Source of the DNA: Paenibacillus paridis
GTDB lineage: Bacteria > Bacillota > Bacilli > Paenibacillales > Paenibacillaceae
Assembly: GCF_006345825.1 (NCBI RefSeq)
Contig: NZ_VCIX01000087.1
Coordinates: 62,202-126,201 of the forward strand
DNA: 64,000 bases
Direction of reading: 5' to 3'
Position numbers and translations under genes: made by a program. Under the pieces are notes generated by a model. That model was not told the DNA's origin and searched no databases. It saw nothing but the letters and a program-made list of their open reading frames with translations. Numbering within the stretch: position 1 is the first letter of the stretch; each line of letters begins with the position of its first letter. Positions 25,292-33,230 of this stretch are shown one piece after another.

Positions 25292-25882
25292 TTACCGGAT
25301 GCCGTCGAGCAATCTGCGGAGAGTCTGCAAGCAGTCCTCAAGCGATTGCTCAGCCTCGGCAGGATCCGTTATTTGTGCCAGCCAAAGCGCGGCTTCATTC
25401 ATGGCTCCTGATAACAAATGCGTCGCTGCTTCCAGTCGAATGCCTTTGAGATACCCTTGACGCTGCATGATGTCCAACTGTTCATGCAGCTGCCGCATAG
25501 ACTGCTGCTCGTCCAGCTGCCGCCATTCCTCCCAGCCGAGAACAGCCGGTCCGTCAATGAGCATAATGCGTCTGTTATTAGGCTCCGTGGCCACGATTAC
25601 AAAAGCGCGACAGCCCAAATACAGCTGTTCCCATAAATCCTCGCTGCGTGCAGCCTCCTCTTCCAGCCGCTGTGCCACCTCGGATTGCACAAGTTCCAGC
25701 ACCGCCAGGAACAAACCTTTCTTGCTTCCAAAATGATGATACACCGCGCCGCGCGTCACCTCGGCGTCCTTGGCAATATCCTCTAACGATCCGTCGGCAT
25801 AGCCATGCCTGGTAAAATGCTGCCGAGCAACCTCCAGCAGTTTATGGATAGTCTCCGCCGTATCCTGTTTGGTTCTTCTCAT
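25292..25882 (-). CDS. TetR/AcrR-family regulator
   Basis: A 196-residue repressor. The HTH covers about 8-55: RQHFTRHGYADGSLEDIAKD, then TRGAVYHHFGSKKGLF. The C-terminal ligand domain is acidic and helical (LELVQSEVAQRLEEEAARSE). It lies 61 bases downstream of the VOC gene on the same strand. The only clear promoter, with a perfect 21-base palindrome, is ahead of the VOC gene, so the two form an autoregulated operon (inference). A ligand could be a substrate of the VOC protein. Confidence 0.9.
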   Translation of the reverse strand: MRRTKQDTAETIHKLLEVARQHFTRHGYADGSLEDIAKDAEVTRGAVYHHFGSKKGLFLAVLELVQSEVAQRLEEEAARSEDLWEQLYLGCRAFVIVATEPNNRRIMLIDGPAVLGWEEWRQLDEQQSMRQLHEQLDIMQRQGYLKGIRLEAATHLLSGAMNEAALWLAQITDPAEAEQSLEDCLQTLRRLLDGIR

Positions 25883-25943
25883 CCTATTTCCATTGTCTCC
25901 TTCACAAACTGAAGCATAAAAGGCTTAGCTCAGCCACTTCGCT

Positions 25944-26387
25944 TTATTTCGCCTCTGATGGCCATACCGTTTCCGAGTAATTGGACTTTTCTTCCTCCGA
26001 AGGCGGAATGACGGTAATGACATCGATCAATACGCCGCCTGGATCGGAAATAATGAAATGCCGTTGTCCAAAATCTTCATCCCGGATATCCTGCTCCAGC
26101 TTCAGCTTGGCATCCAGCACCAACCGCTTGTATTCGACATCCACATGTTCAACTTCCATGTTCAAAATCAAGCCTTCTGCTCTTCTCCGGTAGCTGGAGG
26201 GTATCGTCGCGTGCCCGGCGTCCAATATCGCTAGCTCATATCGGTTTTGCCCGTCTCCGCAAGTACGCAAGCTTACATACCACTCCGACTCATAGACTAC
26301 TTCAAAACCGAAATGCTTTTGATAAAACTGCGCGCTTTCTCCTACATGCTGGGACAGGACAACCGGATAAAAACTATTGATCTTCAT
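25944..26387 (-). CDS. VOC (glyoxalase/bleomycin-resistance) family protein
   Basis: A 147-residue protein. The true start is ATG 26385-26387 behind AGGAGGAAC; the long upstream reading runs through the promoter. It has two beta-alpha-beta-beta-beta modules: NSFYPVVLSQHVGESAQFYQ and FGFEVVYESEWYVSLR in the first, GLILNMEVEHVDVEYKRL and DFGQRHFIISDPGGVLIDVI in the second. The final EVP-type strand (IDVITVIPP) lacks the usual terminal Glu of metal-binding members, so it may bind and sequester a ligand and not catalyse. It leads a VOC-TetR operon. Confidence 0.85.
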   Translation of the reverse strand: MKINSFYPVVLSQHVGESAQFYQKHFGFEVVYESEWYVSLRTCGDGQNRYELAILDAGHATIPSSYRRRAEGLILNMEVEHVDVEYKRLVLDAKLKLEQDIRDEDFGQRHFIISDPGGVLIDVITVIPPSEEEKSNYSETVWPSEAK

Positions 26388-26421
26388 TTGAATGTTCCTC
26401 CTATTATTATAATATAATTGC

Positions 26422-26451
26422 ATAATAACATACATACAGTATGTATGTAAA
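26422..26451 (-). promoter_or_regulatory. Promoter with perfect 21-base operator (VOC-TetR operon)
   Basis: A perfect palindrome at 26428-26448 has arms ACATACATAC and GTATGTATGT around a single base. On the minus strand TTTACA (26446-26451) is the -35, and TTATTA or TATTAT near 26422-26428 is the -10, at 17-18 base spacing. The palindrome fills the spacer, where a bound TetR dimer would exclude RNA polymerase. Confidence 0.78.
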
Positions 26452-26523
26452 ATAGAAAAAGCTAAATCTTTTAAACTCAAGCATTCGAATGCCAGTTCAG
26501 CTTGATTACTAATCCTCCTCATG

Positions 26524-26562
26524 AAAAAAAGGGCTGACATCCACCGATGACAGACCCTCTTT
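26524..26562 (-). terminator. Terminator after the nucleotidyltransferase gene
   Basis: On the minus strand AAAGAGGGTCTGTCATC pairs with GATGTCAGCCCTTT around a four-base loop, with small bulges, followed by a T-run. Confidence 0.7.
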
Positions 26563-26593
26563 CGTCCTTGTAGCCGTTAAATAAATGCTTAAT

Positions 26594-27583
26594 TTAATAA
26601 GTAAGCTTGCTTCTAGCCTCGTAGAACCGATCGAACAAGCCTCTGATCTCTTCGGATGTCCATTTATCGAAATCAAGAAACGGAAAGAGCTTAGGGTAAT
26701 CCGCCTTAAATTGCTCGTGATCATAAACATCCCTTTCTTCCAGCTTGCCGGTCTGAAGCAGATGCACGCACCATTTATAAACATAAAGAATGCTCTTGTC
26801 ATAGCCCCATTCCAAGTTATGGTCCACCGCGTTTTGCAAAAAAAGCACCGCATTGCTGCCCCATCCCGTATTTGCCACTTGATAGATTTCGTTCTGTGCT
26901 TGAAACAGATCTTGCTTCATCGCTGGCAGCGGCTGATTCAGGCCAAAGATATGAATAAACGTGTGATAAAAGTCCACGAAACCGAATCGTTCAGCGTTTT
27001 GCTTCAGCAAATAAACCGTCCTATTCTGGCTTCTCGGTAAAATAAGGTAATGCCAATAATAAGCTAACAAAAGGTCATTGCTGGCCAGTCTCAGATGAGC
27101 AAGCGCTGTGTTCGGGAAACCACCGCTAAGCATACTTTCCGCCAGGGCATAACGCTGATCGACACTTTCCAGAGCCTGCTCCCTTTTCTTCGCTGTAACT
27201 GCCGGGTCAAACAACGTATCGTCATATGCCGCTTTAAACTTTGCCATTAAGCCAGACGGATCGTGAACGATCCGGCATTTGTAAATCTGGATCGGAAATC
27301 GAAGCACGGCTTCATTAGATAAGCTTTCTTCCATCAAAAAATCTTCTACCTGCTGTTTGCTGACCTGAATGATTTCTACTCCAATATTCTCCATGTAATT
27401 AAAATATTGAAGCTCCGGCAAATGCTGATCTACCAGCACACACAGTTCTAAATCGGAGTGCTTCCAAGCCATTCCACGGGCTAGACTTCCGCCAATAGCA
27501 ACGGAAACAATGCCAGGGTGATCCTTAAATTGATTTGCCACACGATTCGCCGAGTCATAAAGCTGCTGCTTCCAATGCACCAT
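26594..27583 (-). CDS. Nucleotidyltransferase-fold protein
   Basis: A 329-residue protein. The polymerase-beta-type core is near 27-52: VAIGGSLARGMAWKHSDLEL, giving the G-S motif and the metal pair Asp-x-Glu. The third acidic strand may be GVEIIQVS near 88. The remainder is helical and Trp/Tyr-rich (YYWHYLILPRSQNRTVYLLK; DKWTSEEIRGLFDRFYEAR), resembling the C-terminal domains of aminoglycoside or kanamycin nucleotidyltransferase-like proteins. A resistance role is possible but unsupported. Start ATG follows AGGAGTGACTAGGAT. Single gene with its own terminator. Confidence 0.7.
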   Translation of the reverse strand: MVHWKQQLYDSANRVANQFKDHPGIVSVAIGGSLARGMAWKHSDLELCVLVDQHLPELQYFNYMENIGVEIIQVSKQQVEDFLMEESLSNEAVLRFPIQIYKCRIVHDPSGLMAKFKAAYDDTLFDPAVTAKKREQALESVDQRYALAESMLSGGFPNTALAHLRLASNDLLLAYYWHYLILPRSQNRTVYLLKQNAERFGFVDFYHTFIHIFGLNQPLPAMKQDLFQAQNEIYQVANTGWGSNAVLFLQNAVDHNLEWGYDKSILYVYKWCVHLLQTGKLEERDVYDHEQFKADYPKLFPFLDFDKWTSEEIRGLFDRFYEARSKLTY

Positions 27584-27642
27584 ATCCTAGTCACTCCTAA
27601 ACGAATTAGATGTTACGATACGGGTTTTCACAGGTTGGGAAG

Positions 27643-29562
27643 TTACGAATAAAACTGCCAAAAAACAAGCAATAAAATAAGGATGATCATAATTATGATG
27701 GGAACGATAGCTAAAATTTTCCGACTTAAGGACAGCATGTGCTTCTTCATCGTCAACTGCCTGAGCAGCAAAACGATAAACAAGATCGCCAGCGCGGTTA
27801 AAACGTAATTAACAATAATGTGGATGATCATTTCCGAGTAAGCACGTTCATAATTGCTAAGCATTCTAAGTGCCAATATCGCGATATTTACGATCACAGC
27901 GGAACCGGTCAAGGTAAGCATGACGACATATTTTTTCAATCCCGCTTCCGTCCAAGCGGCTCTCTCATTTCTCTTTCTTTGAAGCAGCGCTTGAATGATC
28001 CATATGATTGGCATAAGGATGACATACGCAATCGAAATGACCGCTAAGAACGCACTGGCTATGAGCACAGGCACCGATTTGTTTGAAGGCAGCGGCAAAT
28101 AATCGGTGGTGTAGGTCGTCATTTTCTCTACCTGATGCCCTTCTACTTTAAAATGAAGCGCCAGCCATGAATCGAGCGCTGTGTCACCTCCCGCCTTTTC
28201 ATAAAGAAACGGCTTTATCTGCTTATAATCGGCAGTCATGCCTGCAATGGACAGCTGTATTTCATTGGTTCCTTTTGGCACTATTTTTAGTAGAGTCAGA
28301 TAAGAATAAAGATTCATAAAGCCATAAAAAGGGCGGCGAGCAGCAATATAACTTCCGGCAAGCTCGGAGGAATCTGGCAAATCATTCGTCAAAGCTTCCG
28401 GCTTCCGCTGACCCAGCAGCGCCTTCGTTAAACCATGGACGATATCGGTCTCCCCCGCTTGATTGGTAAGAATGACGATGGCAAAATGATCTTCCGGCAC
28501 GATCTGCAGTTGACTGGAGAAAGCAATCGTATTTCCGCCATGCCCCATTCCCTTATGCTCTCCTGCATATTCCCAGAAACCGTGCGCAATTCCTGGCATG
28601 TCGGCCTCCACCGAATAACTTGAAGCGAGCATTTCGCTTAGCGTACCAGGCTGATCAAATAACGCGGAACGCTCGCCTTCGGCTGGCATGAATGCCATTG
28701 CGAACTTCGCCAAATCCTCTGCTGTACCATTATTTCCGCCGTTCGGATACATCGACATGTAATTCCAAGAGCCCGGAGTGAAAGTGGCGGGACCGGAGTA
28801 AAAATATCCTTTGGATTTACGGGCAATGAGATCCGGGCGATCCTCCAATGTAGAAAGGGCCGAGGAATCGTTCATAGCCAGCTTGGTGAAAATATGCTCG
28901 TCTGCATATTCATTAAATTTCTGTCCCGTTATTCTTTCCACGATATAAGCCGCGAGAGAATTTCCGAAATTGGAGTATGCGACTACTTCACCTGGCTTAT
29001 ATACCTGAGCGGGCTGGGCAAGCAGCAGGCCTTCCTCCAATGTACGGACATCATTCGGGGATTGATAGGCCATATCGAACATGTACTCTTCGAAGCCCGC
29101 ATTGTGGTTCATGAGATTCAGCATCGTAATCGGCTCTTCAAATTTGAGCTTCGTCAAAAAATCAGGTGGCAAATAGGTTCTAATATCTGCTTGGAGCTCC
29201 ATATCCCCTTTTTCCACCAATTGCATAACCGCGGTCCAAACTATAAGTTTGCTTATGGACCCCCACTCTAATATGGTTTTCTGTGGCTCCATTGGCAGCT
29301 GGTTTTCGATATCTGCATAACCATATCCCTTTGATAGCACAATCTGTTGATCCTTAGCTATAACAACCGATGCGCCGGAGGTCGATTGGCCGATGTACTT
29401 TTTCATGTAATCATCAACAAAGGCTTCTAGGCCTGAAAGGGGTATCCCCGAGGGAGTAGTCCCCCCGCTTGCTGCGGGCGTGGATTGCTCTGCAAAAACA
29501 ACGAAGGAATACGATAAAAACAGTAAAGCTGCGATTAGAATGGCTGCTCCTTTTTTAAACAT
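27643..29562 (-). CDS. Class C beta-lactamase-like serine hydrolase with C-terminal membrane spans
   Basis: A 639-residue exported protein. Start is ATG 29560-29562 behind AAGGGAGAC. A signal sequence (about 1-25) is followed by a penicillin-binding fold: SISK (in LEWGSISKLIVW) supplies Ser-Lys, AYSNFG the Tyr-x-Asn motif, and GMGHGGN the third motif HxG. After about residue 370 comes a linker domain, then four hydrophobic spans near 480-635. The layout matches 'serine hydrolase' or beta-lactamase-related proteins that cleave peptides or esters at the cell surface and not beta-lactams. No neighbour explains its role. Confidence 0.87.
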   Translation of the reverse strand: MFKKGAAILIAALLFLSYSFVVFAEQSTPAASGGTTPSGIPLSGLEAFVDDYMKKYIGQSTSGASVVIAKDQQIVLSKGYGYADIENQLPMEPQKTILEWGSISKLIVWTAVMQLVEKGDMELQADIRTYLPPDFLTKLKFEEPITMLNLMNHNAGFEEYMFDMAYQSPNDVRTLEEGLLLAQPAQVYKPGEVVAYSNFGNSLAAYIVERITGQKFNEYADEHIFTKLAMNDSSALSTLEDRPDLIARKSKGYFYSGPATFTPGSWNYMSMYPNGGNNGTAEDLAKFAMAFMPAEGERSALFDQPGTLSEMLASSYSVEADMPGIAHGFWEYAGEHKGMGHGGNTIAFSSQLQIVPEDHFAIVILTNQAGETDIVHGLTKALLGQRKPEALTNDLPDSSELAGSYIAARRPFYGFMNLYSYLTLLKIVPKGTNEIQLSIAGMTADYKQIKPFLYEKAGGDTALDSWLALHFKVEGHQVEKMTTYTTDYLPLPSNKSVPVLIASAFLAVISIAYVILMPIIWIIQALLQRKRNERAAWTEAGLKKYVVMLTLTGSAVIVNIAILALRMLSNYERAYSEMIIHIIVNYVLTALAILFIVLLLRQLTMKKHMLSLSRKILAIVPIIIMIILILLLVFWQFYS

Positions 29563-29675
29563 GCTTGTCTCCCTTATTCGCATTAATTGTATAAAAGCGC
29601 CGTGTGAAATTAGCTATGGGCCCTCCACATTTCAAACGCCCCATACAAATAATACCATAGAAATGCCAGAATCGC

Positions 29676-30458
29676 TTAACGTGTGCGAAGCATTCGCCCA
29701 ACGATAAACAGCATTTGCTTCCGAGGAACAAATCGAGACATTTGGGAAGAAATATAATTCATTAGCCCTGGGATGACATAGGATTTTTTGGCTTGAAGGG
29801 AACGAAGAGCCGTTTGAACGACATATTCCGGCGTGGCCCGTTTTCCCACCGATGCTTCTTCAGCCGCGACAACGTTGAAAAAGTCCGTTTCCGTTGACCC
29901 CGGGCATAACGCAAGGAATTGAACCCCCCGTTTCCTATTCTCTTCCCAAAGCGCCTGGGTGAATGACAATACGAAAGCTTTGGTGGCGCCATAGACCGCC
30001 ATATTAGGAAGCGGTTGAAAGCCGGCAGTTGAGGCTACGTTAATCACCACGCCGCTTTTTCTTTGCAACATCGAGGGCAAGAATAAATGCGTAAGATCGG
30101 TAACAGCCACTACGTTAAGCATCATTTCTTCATGCTGCCTCGGACCAGACAATTGTTCAAATAGCCCATGCGTAGCGAATCCCGCATTATTAATAAGGAT
30201 ATCGACACTTAAGCCGCGCTCTTCACATTGTTGATAGAGTCGGTTGGGGGAACCCTCTTCTGCTAAGTCACAAACGATAACCTCCGCTTTGATCCGATGG
30301 TCTTGCTGCAGCTTCTCTGCCAAAGCGTGAAGTTTGGCTTCTGTACGAGCAACCAAAATGAGGTGGCTCCCTCTAGCGGCTAGTTCCTTCGCGAATGCTT
30401 CCCCTATTCCCGATGAAGCCCCTGTAATTAGTGTCCATTTGTTTTGTATCGTTATCAT
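29676..30458 (-). CDS. Short-chain dehydrogenase/reductase (SDR)
   Basis: A 260-residue classical SDR. Start is ATG 30456-30458 behind AGGAGAGATTAAG; the upstream in-frame extension overlaps the promoter. The NAD(P) motif is TGASSGIGEAFAKEL, NNAG is at INNAGFATHG, catalytic Ser is in NVASTAGF and the YxxxK pair in YGATKAF. A C-terminal hydrophobic/basic tail (MNYISSQMSRFVPRKQMLFI) resembles SDRs of the DltE/YqjQ type. It has a consensus promoter with an adjacent palindrome and a divergent TetR gene upstream. Substrate unknown. Confidence 0.92.
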   Translation of the reverse strand: MITIQNKWTLITGASSGIGEAFAKELAARGSHLILVARTEAKLHALAEKLQQDHRIKAEVIVCDLAEEGSPNRLYQQCEERGLSVDILINNAGFATHGLFEQLSGPRQHEEMMLNVVAVTDLTHLFLPSMLQRKSGVVINVASTAGFQPLPNMAVYGATKAFVLSFTQALWEENRKRGVQFLALCPGSTETDFFNVVAAEEASVGKRATPEYVVQTALRSLQAKKSYVIPGLMNYISSQMSRFVPRKQMLFIVGRMLRTR

Positions 30459-30485
30459 TCTTAATCTCTCCTCTTGTTTCCCATT

Positions 30486-30539
30486 AGAAACACTGTTTCT
30501 ATATGAATTCATTGTATTCTACCAGAATTCAAGTGTCAA
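30486..30539 (-). promoter_or_regulatory. Consensus promoter and palindromic operator of the SDR gene
   Basis: On the minus strand TTGACA (30534-30539) and TACAAT (30511-30516) are separated by exactly 17 bases. A perfect palindrome AGAAACACTGTTTCT (30486-30500) lies just past the expected start site. The divergent TetR protein is the obvious candidate to bind it. Confidence 0.75.
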
Positions 30540-30695
30540 CACACATGATTAACCACCTTATCATGGCCATACAGCACTCCATATCAGCCTGTTAGTACGG
30601 GATAAAGTGGCATTTTCGCTATGGAACAAGTAAAATAAACTTTAGAAAACATGGTTGCTTCAGATAAAACTATCGTTCTAAGGGTGTGAACTGAA

Positions 30696-31337
30696 ATGAA
30701 CAAGGCGTCCGACAAGCCTTCTATAGATAGCCGTACGGTTACAACTTACCCTGAAGCTAAACTCCAGCATGCCGAAATGCTGAAGCTTAACATTATTGAA
30801 GCCGCGGCAACGATTATGCAGGAGCAAGGACCTGAAGCTGTAACCATCCGCCGGGTAGCCGAGAAAATGGAGTGCTCCACCAAAATTATTTATAACTTGT
30901 TTGGCAGTAAGGACGGATTAGCCCGACAGCTTTATCTCGAAGGCTGCAAATTACTTGCTGCTGCATTCGAAGAGGTCCCCGCTCAAGCTGACCTCAAACA
31001 ATATCTTCGTGAGCTTGCCGAGGCTTACTGGCAATTTTCTAAAAGCCATACGAGCTACTACATGCTGATGTTTGGCGGAGCCTTTGGCGATTTCAAGCCT
31101 GGCGCGGACAGTTTACAGGCGACCATAACCGCTCTTCAACAATTGATTACCATCATTAGTCAGGCCATTGAACAAGGGTTGATTTCCGAGAAAGATCCTC
31201 TGCTTGTTGTCAATCTGGTTTGGTCATCACTCCATGGAACCATTCACTTGTATTTAGGGGGCCATATTCCTAACGAAGCAACAGCCAAAGCGCTGTATGA
31301 CCATTCGGTAGCGCTTTTAATTCATTCATTTTTCTAA
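30696..31337 (+). CDS. TetR/AcrR-family regulator, probably of the SDR gene
   Basis: A 213-residue regulator with an N-terminal extension of about 25 residues before the HTH. The HTH (about 28-75) reads IIEAAATIMQEQGPEAVTIR, then CSTKIIYNLFGSKDGLARQL. The C-terminal part matches the TetR_C_33/WHG type domain: AEAYWQFSKSHTSYYMLMFG, later VVNLVWSSLHGTIHLYLGGH. Start ATG follows AAGGGTG. It is divergent from the SDR gene, whose promoter carries a palindrome. A terminator shared with the plsY-like gene follows. Confidence 0.9.
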   Translation: MNKASDKPSIDSRTVTTYPEAKLQHAEMLKLNIIEAAATIMQEQGPEAVTIRRVAEKMECSTKIIYNLFGSKDGLARQLYLEGCKLLAAAFEEVPAQADLKQYLRELAEAYWQFSKSHTSYYMLMFGGAFGDFKPGADSLQATITALQQLITIISQAIEQGLISEKDPLLVVNLVWSSLHGTIHLYLGGHIPNEATAKALYDHSVALLIHSFF

Positions 31338-31352
31338 GCAGCCATCAGAAAA

Positions 31353-31390
31353 AACCGCCTCTAGGGACCTATTTATCCCTAGAGGCGGTT
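31353..31390. terminator. Bidirectional terminator overlapping the plsY-like 3' end
   Basis: Perfect 15-base arms AACCGCCTCTAGGGA (31353-31367) and TCCCTAGAGGCGGTT (31376-31390) around an 8-base loop. The plsY-like stop codon (31369-31371) lies in the loop, so one arm is coding. It ends both convergent transcripts. Confidence 0.9.
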
Positions 31391-32004
31391 TGTTTCTTTG
31401 TGTGAGTTTTCTTTAATCGCTGCGTAACTTCCTTTCGGTGCCTGTAAAGAAGAATGGAAAAATTACCGAGCCAGATGAGCAAGAGAATAACGGAGAACAT
31501 TCGGATCGTCAAATAAATGGACAGGATAAGCATCCCTATCACAACCTGGAGGCCATCTCCATCGGAGGTTTTAGATTTGTTTTTGTAGAGGAAGCGGGCC
31601 GCTCCAGCCAGCAGCGCCAAAATGATCGCATACGCCAGTGAAGCCTCAAAGCCTGTGAGCGCGCTCCATACCCCGAAGGTAACAGCGATCGCCTTTCCGC
31701 CCCTCCCTTTAAGAAACGGAGAAAAAGCATGACCAGCGATTGGTGCAAGCGCTAGCGGAATAAGAACGAACCCTTTGGCGTAGCTGCTGCCAACAAGCAA
31801 AAGAACAGGAAGGTATCCTTTCAAAAAATCGAGCAATACACCGACAAGACCAAGTTTATAACCAGTTGCTTTCCACAGGTTTAAGGCACCCGGATTGCCG
31901 TCGCCAACAGCCTTGATATTTTTTCTCCCCAGCAGCCCCAGCCAGTATGAAAACATGAGGGATCCCGACAAAAAAGAGCCTGCAGTCAGCAAAATAATGA
32001 TCAT
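31369..32004 (-). CDS. PlsY-like glycerol-3-phosphate acyltransferase
   Basis: A 211-residue membrane protein. The correct start is ATG 32002-32004, which overlaps the upstream stop as ATGA; the long frame upstream is a shadow of the glycosyltransferase gene. About five spans are seen. PlsY motifs are present in divergent form: motif 1 DGNPGALNLWKATGYKLG, motif 2 AHAFSPFLKGRGGKAIAVTF, and a short third segment. PlsY moves acyl from acyl-phosphate to glycerol 3-phosphate. Because it is coupled to a glycosyltransferase and differs from the housekeeping pattern, it may acylate a glycolipid or a glycosylated product (inference). Confidence 0.82.
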   Translation of the reverse strand: MIIILLTAGSFLSGSLMFSYWLGLLGRKNIKAVGDGNPGALNLWKATGYKLGLVGVLLDFLKGYLPVLLLVGSSYAKGFVLIPLALAPIAGHAFSPFLKGRGGKAIAVTFGVWSALTGFEASLAYAIILALLAGAARFLYKNKSKTSDGDGLQVVIGMLILSIYLTIRMFSVILLLIWLGNFSILLYRHRKEVTQRLKKTHTKKQTASRDK

Positions 32005-33092
32005 TTCCGTCTGCCCCCTACCCGGATGTACCTCCCTTTCCATTTTACTTGCCGCAGAACGACGACCTGGTACAACGAATAAAGCATAACCACAACAAAA
32101 AATAAGGAGGCAAGAACATGCAGAAGTGGAATCAAGAGGCCAAAGGAACCTACATATTTCATAAAATAAAAGAATTGCAGCATGTACAGGATATACCCGG
32201 CCAATAACGGAAGTGCCCACTCTGTATTCATAAAAATAAATAACGTGTTGGACATCAGGAGCCCCACCACCCAAATGGCTATGGGGATAATCGTTAACGA
32301 ATTAAGCGTGGAGGTGCTCAGTACAGCACCTTTGCTAAAGCCTTCAATCTCGCTTCGAATACCATTTGGATACATACGGAACGAAACCAAGCCATACCCG
32401 ATAAAATTGGTTACCGAAACGCCTGCGGCAATAAACTTTGCTCCGATAAGCAAATCATCCAGCACCTCCGATTTGACGCTCGCGTGGCCATTAATTTTTT
32501 CGTAATCCTCTCGCAAGGCGATAATGCAGGAGCCGTAAAGGCCTTTCCTCAAATTGCCTTTTTCAAATACGGAAGTAAACGTAAAAATGCCAAGCATGTT
32601 CATGACCAGCGCGAGTCTTTCATAAAGCTTCTCCGTATAGTGAAAAGGAACAACCGAAATGACACCATTCGATCGTTCCCTTGCTTGACATAACGAAGCC
32701 AGCGCGTCGGGCGCCAACCGGATATCCGCATCCAAAAAGATAAACGCATCGCCCGCAGCCTGCAAATAACCATTCCAGACGGCCCAGCTTTTCCCCGTCC
32801 AGCCCTCCGGAAGGCTGCTGCCTGCAATAACCTTTACCCCAAAACTTTCTGCTATCGCCCTCGTCCGGTCTTCCGAAAAATCATCTACAACAATAATCTC
32901 AAAGGGCTGAAGGGTTTGTGAGCGGAGTGAAGCAAGAAGATAGGGCAAATTGCTTTCTTCATTTCTAGCTGGAATAATGACAGACAGCTTCATAAGCTGC
33001 TGATTAGGCGCAGGCGACCGTGGCACTATGTTTCTTCTAAACAAAATAAAACCGCTTAGGCATCCGGCTAGCATAAGAATAAGCATCCACAT
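32001..33092 (-). CDS. Membrane glycosyltransferase, family 2 (CrtQ-like)
   Basis: A 363-residue enzyme. One N-terminal span (2-18), then a GT-A domain: LSVIIPARNEESNLPYLLAS, VVDDFSEDRT for the nucleotide, LDADIRLAPDA for the DxD metal site, and EVLDDLLIGAKF near 225 for the ED region. Three to four spans follow near 270-345. The layout resembles staphylococcal CrtQ, which glycosylates a carotenoid acid, but no other crt genes lie here. Start ATG follows GGGGG. Translational coupling to the PlsY-like gene suggests a two-step glycosylation-acylation of one lipid. Confidence 0.85.
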   Translation of the reverse strand: MWMLILMLAGCLSGFILFRRNIVPRSPAPNQQLMKLSVIIPARNEESNLPYLLASLRSQTLQPFEIIVVDDFSEDRTRAIAESFGVKVIAGSSLPEGWTGKSWAVWNGYLQAAGDAFIFLDADIRLAPDALASLCQARERSNGVISVVPFHYTEKLYERLALVMNMLGIFTFTSVFEKGNLRKGLYGSCIIALREDYEKINGHASVKSEVLDDLLIGAKFIAAGVSVTNFIGYGLVSFRMYPNGIRSEIEGFSKGAVLSTSTLNSLTIIPIAIWVVGLLMSNTLFIFMNTEWALPLLAGYILYMLQFFYFMKYVGSFGLLIPLLHVLASLFFVVVMLYSLYQVVVLRQVKWKGRYIRVGGRRK

Positions 33093-33194
33093 ATTCTGAC
33101 CCCCTTCCCTATCTATATATATGAGGAGAGCCGCGGTATTATATTCATTCTCAAATCTGACAAGGAAGAGACTTTAAATTTGCGGTTTAAAAAA

Positions 33195-33228
33195 AAGCCC
33201 GCTATGGCATTAGCGCCATAACGGACTT
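33195..33228 (-). terminator. Terminator after the SleB-type gene
   Basis: Minus-strand arms AAGTCCGTTATGGC and GCCATAGCGGGCTT pair with two mismatches around a short loop and lead into a run of T. Confidence 0.83.
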
Positions 33229-33230
33229 CT

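Noticed and set aside
25944..26540. 198-residue reading of the VOC protein
   Set aside because: The first 51 residues cover the promoter and operator; the ATG at 26385-26387 has a strong ribosome site.
31369..32274. Longer frame giving the PlsY-like protein about 90 extra N-terminal residues
   Set aside because: The extension lies wholly inside the glycosyltransferase gene in another frame, reads as low-quality Cys-rich sequence and has no ribosome site; ATG 32002-32004 with ATGA coupling is better.
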